Below the pieces are notes generated by a model. The model had not been told where the DNA came from. It saw nothing but the letters and a program-made list of their open reading frames with translations, and ran no database searches. The position numbers were made by a program, and so were the translations under genes. Shown here in pieces: positions 8,252 to 17,600 of a stretch of 64,000 bases of DNA. Within the stretch, counting starts at the first letter, position 1. Each line of letters begins with the position of its first letter. The DNA is from CAXBNB01 sp040151475 (GTDB lineage Bacteria; Bacteroidota; Bacteroidia; Cytophagales; Cyclobacteriaceae): assembly GCF_040151475.1 (NCBI RefSeq), contig NZ_JBDKWG010000133.1, positions 68,760-132,759 on the forward strand, given 5' to 3'.

Positions 8252-9691
8252 ATGGAAAACAATAAAAACAAGAAATTAACTACTTCGGATTCACGAAGAA
8301 AATTCATTAAAAGCCTCGGTATTGCCGGAGCAGCTTTTACCATTGTACCCAGGTCTGTACTTGGAGGAAATGGATTTGTAGCTCCGTCTGACACTCTATA
8401 TATCGCTGGGATTGGAGCCGGCGGTAAAGGAAAATCAGATATTGTCAATTTTGCAAAAAGCCCCAACGTGAAAATTGCATTTTTATGTGATGTAGATGAC
8501 AGGGAAGCAAAAACAAGTAGAGAGAATTTCCCTGATGCAAAGTATTACAAGGACTACCGCATCATGTTGGAAAAAGAAAAAAACAACATTGATGCTGTAT
8601 CAGTTTCCACTCCGGATCACATGCATGGAGCTCAGGCTCTTGCTGCAATGCAATTGGGCAAACATGTATATGTGCAAAAGCCTCTGACACATGATATATT
8701 TGAAGCCAGACAGTTAACAGAAGCTGCGCAAAAATACAAAGTAGTTACTCAAATGGGTAATCAGGGAGCTTCAGGTGATGGTGTGCGTAAAATGCAGGAA
8801 TGGTATAATGCAAACCTGATAGGAGATGTACACACAGTGTATTGCTGGACAAACAGGCCTGTATGGCCTCAAGGAATAGCCTGGCCATCGAAAAAAAGTA
8901 AAATACCCAAAGAACTGGATTGGGAATTATGGCAAGGAACTGCTCCACGTAAAGACTATGTAGATGGCTTACTGCCATTTAACTGGAGAGGATGGTGGGA
9001 TTATGGTACCGGGGCACTTGGAGATATGGCATGCCACATTATTGAGCCAGCTTTCAAAACGTTGCAACTAGGCTATCCAACAAGTGTGGAATGTAGTGTA
9101 GGAACCAGCTACGTAGGAGTATGGGGACGTGTATATAGTCCCGAAAGTTGTCCTCCTTCGTCGCATACCATTCTGGAATTTCCTGAAAGAGATGAAAAAT
9201 CAGCTGTTAAACTTCACTGGATGGATGGTGGCATTCAACCAGCCAGACCTGAAGAATTAGGGCCGAACGAACTAATGGGTGACGGAGGTAACGGAGTACT
9301 TATGATTGGTACAAAAGGAAAAATGATGTGTGATGTATATGGTAAAAAACCAAGGCTGTTACCAACTGATGTAAACGAGTACATCAATGTACCTGAAACC
9401 ATAGCACGTGTACCCGAAGGTCATTATCTACAGTGGGTAAATGCTTGTATTGCCGGATATAAGGAAAAAGAATGTAGTTCAGACTTTGATATAGCAGGGC
9501 CATTAACGGAGAGCATTCTAATGGGTAACCTTGCGCTTAGAAGTTTTGATTTGAGAACGCCAACAGCAGATGGCAAAGACTTCAATTATCCGGGTAGGGG
9601 TATTAAGCTTGTCTGGGATGGCCCATCTATGAAGATCAAGAACTTCGATGATGCCAACCAATTTGTAAAAAGAGAATATACCGGATGGTAA
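8252..9691 (+). CDS. Tat-exported Gfo/Idh/MocA family oxidoreductase
   Basis: This 479-residue protein has an N-terminal twin-arginine signal (SRRKFIKSLGIAGAAFTIVP, residues 14-33), so it should fold with its cofactor in the cytoplasm and be exported. A Rossmann NAD(P)-binding region follows (LYIAGIGAGGKGKSDI, near 49). The family block VSTPDHMHGAQALAAMQLGK and YVQKPLTHDIFEA contains the EKP-like Lys motif, here QKP. The C-terminal half (GWWDYGTGALGDMACHIIEP) matches the long, secreted Bacteroidota/Planctomycetes subgroup. Members dehydrogenate sugars or inositols or act in glycan side-chain cleavage; the substrate here is unknown. A strong terminator lies immediately downstream. Confidence 0.9.
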   Translation: MENNKNKKLTTSDSRRKFIKSLGIAGAAFTIVPRSVLGGNGFVAPSDTLYIAGIGAGGKGKSDIVNFAKSPNVKIAFLCDVDDREAKTSRENFPDAKYYKDYRIMLEKEKNNIDAVSVSTPDHMHGAQALAAMQLGKHVYVQKPLTHDIFEARQLTEAAQKYKVVTQMGNQGASGDGVRKMQEWYNANLIGDVHTVYCWTNRPVWPQGIAWPSKKSKIPKELDWELWQGTAPRKDYVDGLLPFNWRGWWDYGTGALGDMACHIIEPAFKTLQLGYPTSVECSVGTSYVGVWGRVYSPESCPPSSHTILEFPERDEKSAVKLHWMDGGIQPARPEELGPNELMGDGGNGVLMIGTKGKMMCDVYGKKPRLLPTDVNEYINVPETIARVPEGHYLQWVNACIAGYKEKECSSDFDIAGPLTESILMGNLALRSFDLRTPTADGKDFNYPGRGIKLVWDGPSMKIKNFDDANQFVKREYTGW

Positions 9692-9713
9692 ACTCATTCA
9701 TTTTTATGATTTC

Positions 9714-9755
9714 AAAGAAAAAGCCTCAAATAAATATTTGAGGCTTTTTCTTTTC
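9714..9755. terminator. Bidirectional intrinsic terminator
   Basis: A long inverted repeat, aaaaagcctcaaata / tatttgaggcttttt, is bounded by A-rich sequence on the left and T-rich sequence on the right. It can therefore terminate both the rightward oxidoreductase transcript and the leftward lysS transcript, whose stop codons lie on either side. Confidence 0.9.
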
Positions 9756-9770
9756 TACTTCGTTTCTTCC

Positions 9771-11510
9771 TTACCCTGCTTTTTCGATCCAGCCCTGCAC
9801 CTCTTCCAATGTAGGATTTTTCACATCATTCAACTTCAGTTTCTTCTTTGTTCCGCAAACATCATTGAAAAGTTTGCTGTCCTTTGCTTCCTTGAAAGCA
9901 TCAATAGATATCATACCCACTTTCTGTAAAACAGGGATCAGTTCCGTCCTCACTCCCAAAGCCTGATATTGAGAGTCTGTAAGGTATTGATCTTTCTTCT
10001 CTGGTTTCATTTGAGGAAAAAATAACACATCCTGAATTGAATTTGAGTTGGTCATGATCATTGACAAACGATCAATACCTACACCAAGGCCAGCTGTAGG
10101 TGGCATTCCATATTCAAGAGCCCGCAGAAAGTCCTCATCCAAAACCATTGCCTCATCATCTCCCCTCTTTCCTAGTTCAAGCTGCTCTTCAAATCTTTTT
10201 CTTTGGTCTATTGGATCATTCAATTCAGAGAATGCGTTGCATATTTCTTTGCCATTGGCAATTGCTTCAAATCTTTCAACCAGTCCTTCTTTAGACCTGT
10301 GCTTTTTCGCTAATGGAGACATCTCCACCGGATAATCTGTAATAAAGGTCGGTTGTATCAACTTTCCTTCACACTTTTCTCCAAAAATTTCATCTATCAA
10401 CTTGCCTTTACCCATGGTTTCATCAACAGTAACTTCTAGCTTTTTGGCAGTTGCCCTCAATTCAGTTTCATCCATTTCGGAAATATCTATTCCCGTAAAA
10501 TGCTCTATGGCTTCAAACATGGTAAATCTTTTCCACGGCCTCTGAAAATTCAACACATGCTCACCAACCTGCACTTCAGTAGTACCATGTAAATCTATCG
10601 CTACTTTTTCGACCATTTCCTCTACTAAGTCCATCATCCAATTGTAGTCTTTGTAGGCTACATACAATTCTACCTGAGTGAACTCAGGATTGTGAAATCT
10701 GGACATTCCTTCATTTCTAAAATCTTTAGAAAACTCAAAAACCCCATCGAACCCACCTACAATCAACCTCTTGAGGTACAATTCATTGGCAATTCTCAAA
10801 TACAAGGTCATATCCAATGTATTGTGATGGGTTTTAAATGGCCGGGCAGCTGCTCCACCATACAATGGCTGAAGAATAGGTGTTTCTACTTCTAAATAGC
10901 CATTTCCTGACAAAAACTCACGCATGGAATTGACCAACTGGGTTCGCTTGATAAATGTATCTTTGACTTGTGGGTTTACTATCAAATCCACATAACGTTG
11001 ACGGTATCTCAATTCTGAATCGGTAAAAGCGTCATAGGTTTTCATATTACCCTGATCGTCCTTTGCTTCTTTCACTATAGGAAGTGGCTTTAGAGATTTA
11101 GTTAAAAGAGTCAGCTTATTGACGTGAATTGAAATTTCCCCAACTTCAGTAGTGAACACAAAGCCCTGTATTCCAATAATATCTCCTATATCCATTTTCT
11201 TTTTGAAAATGGTGTTGTAAAGCGTTTTATCCTCACCCGGGCAGATGTCATCCCTTCGGAGATAAATCTGAATACGGCCTTTGGAATCTTGTATTTCGGC
11301 AAAAGAAGCTGAACCCATAATACGTCGGCTCATTAGCCTTCCTGCGATGGAAATATTCTTATAGTCAGTTTTACTTCTTTCATAGTTTTCATGAATGTTC
11401 TTAGTTGTTACATTCACTTCAAACAATTCTGATGGATAGGGATTTGTTCCCAATTCAAGAAGTTCTTCTCTGGCTTGTCGCCTTACTATTTCCTGCTCGC
11501 TTAAATACAT
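9771..11510 (-). CDS. lysS: Lysyl-tRNA synthetase (class II)
   Basis: The 579-residue enzyme charges tRNA-Lys. An N-terminal OB-fold anticodon-binding domain (IAGRLMSRRIMGSASFAEIQ, GRIQIYLRRD) is followed by the class II catalytic core. Motif 2 is FSKDFRNEGMSRFHNPEFTQ and motif 3 is GLGVGIDRLSMIMTNS, then the end motif QDVLFFPQMKPE. A further 70 or so residues (a helical tail ending LEEVQGWIEKAG) extend past the E. coli-type end; this extension is usual in Bacteroidota. A possible promoter box TAATTTTG lies at 11542-11535, about 25 bases upstream of the start. The gene is transcribed toward the bidirectional terminator. Confidence 0.96.
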   Translation of the reverse strand: MYLSEQEIVRRQAREELLELGTNPYPSELFEVNVTTKNIHENYERSKTDYKNISIAGRLMSRRIMGSASFAEIQDSKGRIQIYLRRDDICPGEDKTLYNTIFKKKMDIGDIIGIQGFVFTTEVGEISIHVNKLTLLTKSLKPLPIVKEAKDDQGNMKTYDAFTDSELRYRQRYVDLIVNPQVKDTFIKRTQLVNSMREFLSGNGYLEVETPILQPLYGGAAARPFKTHHNTLDMTLYLRIANELYLKRLIVGGFDGVFEFSKDFRNEGMSRFHNPEFTQVELYVAYKDYNWMMDLVEEMVEKVAIDLHGTTEVQVGEHVLNFQRPWKRFTMFEAIEHFTGIDISEMDETELRATAKKLEVTVDETMGKGKLIDEIFGEKCEGKLIQPTFITDYPVEMSPLAKKHRSKEGLVERFEAIANGKEICNAFSELNDPIDQRKRFEEQLELGKRGDDEAMVLDEDFLRALEYGMPPTAGLGVGIDRLSMIMTNSNSIQDVLFFPQMKPEKKDQYLTDSQYQALGVRTELIPVLQKVGMISIDAFKEAKDSKLFNDVCGTKKKLKLNDVKNPTLEEVQGWIEKAG

Positions 11511-11642
11511 ATTGTCACATTAAAATTAAGGTCGCAAAATTAAGTGAAAATTTGTATAATACTACACCCGGCCTTGTAAAGGCAGAAGTAAAAATGTAAG
11601 CATGAAAGTAATGTGGATTTTTTCTTTCAGAAGGCTATAGTG

Positions 11643-14600
11643 TTATTTTCTAACTACTTTAAACATCTGATAGTAGTCTCCATCGACTATTTGAACAAAG
11701 AACATCCCCTCTGCACTTTGGTTCAATGCCTTATTCATCTCTTCATTCAACTCTTCCAGTGCACCACTGGCACTTAATATAACACGGCCATCGTTTGTAA
11801 CCACTTGCATCCTTATTTTTTCAGAACGCTGTACCGAAGAAGTCAATTCTGCCAAAGTCAAATCCACACCTTGTTCTGCCGGATTCGGGTATATGCCCCA
11901 ACGAACAGAAGTAGTAACAGGAAGTACCACTATCGTAGAACTATAAGAAAATTGTCCATCATAATCGACCTGTTTTATGCGATAATAATATTGAGTAAAA
12001 ACTGATACTTCTGTATCCAAAAACTGATAAGACTGAACTAAATTGGTATTTCCAGCTCCTTTCTTAGATCCTATCACTTCGAAAGTAACACCATCCTCAG
12101 ACCTCTCAACATCAAAATGATCGTTGTTGATTTCCGTTGCTGTTTGCCATAACAACCCTATGCCAGCAGACTCTCGCTTGCCACTAAAAGACAACCAGGT
12201 AACAGGCAGCCCCGATTCTTCGTCGCTACTACCGAAAGTTTGTGGACTAAAGGCACTTTGCTGATATACTGTAAAAGAACCTGAAAATTCATCACCTGAC
12301 TGGTCTGTGCCCTCTCCACTGGCAGCCACCCATTCAGATCCATCCCAGTGAACTATGCTTAATTTATCCAGAGCTCCCACACCAACCCCACTGGCATAAC
12401 TACCAGATCCATAAGACAATGTCATATCAGCTGCAGCAGATCCTGCCCTCGCTACTTGCCAATACTCATATTGGCTTATTTTTTTAAATACCTCATCATC
12501 AAATGCATTCTTGTTATATCCACCTGAAGTGGGGTCACTTCCTACATAAGATATAGTCCAGGTATCCGTTGCTGATGTATTTTCAAGTATTACAGGCTGG
12601 TATCTTGAATTATTTCCGGTTGGATAAGTAAAATCCGTTCCACTATTCATTGCTTTTTGAATTTGACCATCTACAAAACTGGATGACGACCCTCCCGACG
12701 TTGTTGCTGTGGCCGTAAGTTGTAATCTCGCCGGAGAAGCGGGAAACGAATTTGACGTAAGGATTCCTGAGGCCATAGTCAATGCTTTATTTACAGTAAT
12801 TATGTTACCCGGAGTATAAGTATTGGATGACTTATCCATGGTAAGGTTATTGAATGTAAGTGCCCCCGTGGTTATCTGTGCATTGGATCCTCCAAAGATA
12901 ACTGTACTATTGTCGGCATTGAAAGTTCCACTATTGTCCCAGTCACCCTCTACCCGAATATTCCCATTATCAGCATTTATGATTCCGGCATTGTCCAGCA
13001 ATCCTTTGATTGTAGTAGTTCCATCACCAGCATTATAAGTACCACTATTATTCCAACCTCCCATAACAGATATATCTGCATCGTTGGTTCTGTTTTGTAA
13101 CGTTGTACCAGAAGGAATGGTAACCTTTCCATTAACAGTAAGGTCAGAAGCGGTCATTGTCACCGTGGCAAATGACCCTTCCATAATTTTTAGGTTGTTG
13201 TAGGTATCCCTGTTGTTCATTGTCATTGTACCAGCATACTCTATGGTACCTCCGCCAGATGCCACAAAATCCGTGTAATTTCCAGCAGGAAAGGTATTGG
13301 TCAGTACCCTCATAGTACCCGTACCACTTATAATACCCAAGTTATGACCAGTTACAGTACCCACATTTAGAATTCCATCAATGGTTGACTTGTAGGCTTT
13401 AGAACCTCTGGTATTGGCATCTGATATATTGATTCTGGTTCCGTCCAAAATAACAACCGGAATTCCTTTTGGTACCAGAACAGAGGGACTCATACCTAAG
13501 GGGTCGCCACTTGAATCAAATGTCCAATTACTAGCAGATATCCAAGTTCCACCTATATCTGTATCGGCCACATTAGAAACAGATAACCTGCTATAAAGAG
13601 GTAATATAGGGTTGGGTAATGTTTCCTCATCTGCTTCTGCATCCACTTCATTTTTGGACGTACCTACAGAATAATCATAAGTACCACCCAAGGGTGGAAG
13701 GTTACTAGCCAATAAATTAGTAAATATCATGTTAGTACTAGTAGCAATACCACCGTGACCATTGGTTTCCCATCCCAAGGGATCACTATTAGGATCCAAA
13801 TAACCGGCAGCTAAAACACCAATATCAGTATCAGGATCATCATCGTAAGCTATTAATTCCGAAGGATATGAATAGGTATGTACACCAACAAGTGTAAAGT
13901 CCAAACTGGCATCCCGAGATACAATCCAATTATAGTTTAGTATTTTTTCGTTACTACTTTGATTATAAGTAAGGTGAACGCTATTCACTGGCACAACTGT
14001 GAGTGATCCGGATGCAGTAACACTGGCAAATAAATAAGAAGCAGGTGTATAATTGGTAGAAGTTCCTATTTCGTATATAAAACTTTTTGCCAATCCTGTA
14101 GCCCAATTTTTTGTTATTCCCAAATCACTGGTAACTCCATTTGTTTTAATAAACTCATCTTCATCTGCACCTGTTATACTAGCACTTTCACCGAAGGTCA
14201 GGCGGTTAGATTTGATAAATAAATAACGATTGTCATGATCAAAATTAAGTACACCTTCTATCGTCATATCACCATTTACTGTCACTGTTTTTGTTGTAGC
14301 TGTTCCACCCAACGTCAGGTTAGTAAAAAATCCTGAATTACTCGTAATTGTATTGCTAATTTCATTGGTAGATTCAATCAGGACAGTTCCTGTTCCTGTC
14401 TGAGAACTATTATTTGTTATATTCTTTTGTACCAATAGATTTTGGGTTGGTTCATCTAAATCCAAAATACCAGAGTAAATATAAAGATTCTGCAAAGTTG
14501 GAGATGTCCCGTCCAATGTAAGAATTGATCCCTCAGCTTTACTAATTGTCAAATCATTAAAGGTAGTTAAAGCAGATAAGGTGGCAGATTGTGCTCCTGA

Positions 14601-17600
14601 TCCGTTAAATGTAGTATTGTTTGTACCACCAGTATAGGTACCTGTACATACCAAATCTCCTGAAATGGTAACATCCAGAGAATTGGTATTCAACACAGAA
14701 GGAGTAGGAACAGTTAATGTTCCTCCGACAATCAGTCCATTCGAGAACATATTCACCGTTTGTGCATTACTGCCACCTCCATTTTGTATGCTAAAATTTC
14801 CAATACTCGGAGCTACATTAATCCTGAAATTACTTTGAGTAGTCCCTGCTGAACCAAGTCCAACCGTTATTGTACTGGTAGTGGAAATATTACTGGTTTT
14901 AGGATTAATATACAAATCCGTATAGCTTGTTCCTCCGGTTTGTCTTTGAACATTCAATGTACTGCTTCCGGTTAAAGTAAAATTACTTCCGGCATTGTTA
15001 GCTACTTCAAAAACACCTCTATTGTCCACATCAGAAGAACTGATACCACCCACTGTAACTGTTCCGCCTGTTTGAGTATATGAAAGTGCTCCTGTTAAAG
15101 TGGATGATGACCGTCTGATTGATCCTTTTACCCACATCGATTGTGAAGTGGATACTATGATTGACGGCACTCCGGCAGAGCCATACTCCAAGTCAACATT
15201 ATTTCCATTCACACTTGTATTACCAATATTTAATATACCTGTTCCAGAAACTTCCAGGGCACCATTCAGAAATAAGTCATAAGCATCATTATCCCCACTC
15301 GTAGTATTAACCGTTCCTGCGCTTACGGTTAATTTAGCAGTTGGTTGAATTGTATAAGAAGTGGAGCTTAAGCTGGTAGTATTTGATGTTGCCCAATTAA
15401 ATGTACCGTTAGTAATGGTAAGCCAGCCTCCTGTAGCGGCAGTGGTGTTAACCGTGCCAGGAACATTGAAAGTCAAAGTTGGCGTTGCTGATGTTCCTTT
15501 GTTGATCGTAAGCGTAGATAAAGTTGTAGTTGGTGTACCTGCACCAGTAAAACTCGTATTACTACTTCCGGTAAATGTAAGGGCTACTGTGCCAGTATTG
15601 CGAAAATTAACCGTACCATTATTGGTAAACCCTCCAATAACAGATAATGTGTGTGTGCCACTCGTTGTACTAAATGTTCCGCTATTAGATACATTTCCTT
15701 CTACTGTTATGGTTGTATTGCCAGAATTTGTCAGACTAAATGTACCGCTCGATACTGTTAAATTCCCACCAATAGCAAGTGTCCTTGCTCCATTATTTCT
15801 TACAGTGCCTGTACCTGTCTGCTGCGTCCAATTATTATAAACAGTCAGATCTGTAGCAGGTAGAATGATTGTTTGACCAGAATTAGGATTCAGGATTAGA
15901 TTATAATACTTAGTCAATGGAAGGCTTTGTGGTGCAGGGCCAGCTGTAGGGAGGGTTTTTGATGTGCCGTACCATTCCACCGTTCCTCCATTTTCTCCAA
16001 GAAAATTAGTAAAATCCCCGGCTGGGAAAACCGCAGCAGCAATACGTAGCGTACCCCTTCCAAGAACTGCTCCCCCGATGCTCGTTCCAAAGTTGTGCCC
16101 GGTAAACGTACTTGCATCAAGTGTAGAACCCGTACTTATGCTGAGCGTGCCGCATGTACTGTTTGCAACTGCGGTTACCGTATGGTTTGCAGATGCCCCG
16201 TCACCAATCACTACAGGACAATAGGAGCAAGAGGTCGGATTGCTGGATGCTACGGCTCCTGTGTGCTTCAAAGTTTTGTCTGTACTCCAGGTGGAGCTTA
16301 CATTCCAATTGCCAGTTTGGCGACTAAAATATGCTGTTACAGTACCAAAGGCAGCTAAATTTCCAGCCGTGTATTCTCCATCCAGCTGATCTCCAGTTAC
16401 TCCCGTCCAACTCGTTCCCGTGCTAAAATTAGGTATTGGAGGTGCGCTACCTGTTGTAAAAGTAGTGTTTGCATATCCCCACGCATAGGTAGCTGGATCA
16501 TAACGAGCTGCCCGATAAGTAGCTCCATCCTCTGTTGCAGAACCGTAATTATATGATTTATGAATAACCCCTGTGATTCCCGTATATCCAGAACTAGTCA
16601 CCCTCCAATAATACCTTACGCTCTGGCTAGATGTTGTTACTATAGGGTGAGTGCTGTTAACTGGTCTTACTGTAATTTTACCATGCACTGATGCCGTTGC
16701 GTTAATGGTATTCGGAGTATAGCCTGCGCTGGTACCTACTGGGAATATTAAATCTCCAGCAGCACCTTGCCTCGTTAAGCCCCCTGCATTGTGGAGGCCA
16801 CTGGTCAAAATTCTTTTATTTGTACCAAACCCAACACCGGTAGTTCCATCACTATAAATACCTCCATTGACCACTAAGGCATTCGAAGCGATATTAAGTG
16901 TAGTATTTGTGTTTGTAAGGCGCAGATTTCCACTAATCGTTTGCTTGCCTGTAGTGGCAATGGTTGCACTTGTGGCAATAGTTAAATTTCCGAAGGTACC
17001 ATTGCTACCATTTATTGTGGCAGCTGTACTTGTATAGTTAATAAGGCCAGTTCCGGAATGCGTAGCATTATTCGTAAGAACCCCTGTTCCGCTCACAGTG
17101 AGCGTCTTTCCTCCATCTGCAAGTGTTCCCGATGTGAGGGTTAAGGCTGTGGTAATATTAGGAAAAGTCTGAGTACCTGCCAGGGTCAGTGTGCCACCGA
17201 CTTTGTTCATCACCACGCTAGGCAGACTGGTAATTGTCCCATTGTGAGTCCAGATTTGTGCTCCCGTTCCATTCAATGTCGTTACCCCAGTTCCTGGTGT
17301 ATAAGTCGTTCCTGAATTAATAGTAAAATTTCCACCTACCGTTACATTATAGTCGTTATTAATAAAGGATGGAGAGTTGCTGGTATTGATAGTAAAGTTG
17401 TTTAAGACTACAAGGTTGGACTGAAGTTGTGTGTTTTGAGTAGTGCTGGATTCCTCATAAATATTAAGATTATAAAGTGGGGCTGTAGTATTGATATAGC
17501 CAGGATATGATGCTCCGCTTGCCTGCTCACCTGTATAGAGGTTAACTGTTCCACCTGTAACATTGTAATTTCCTTCGGATGAAGTCACCTGAAACAAACC

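Noticed and set aside
15361..15840. 159-residue plus-strand frame rich in Val and Pro
   Set aside because: It lies antisense within the repetitive giant adhesin gene and has low-complexity composition expected from reading Thr/Gly/Asn repeats backwards; no domain or start context.
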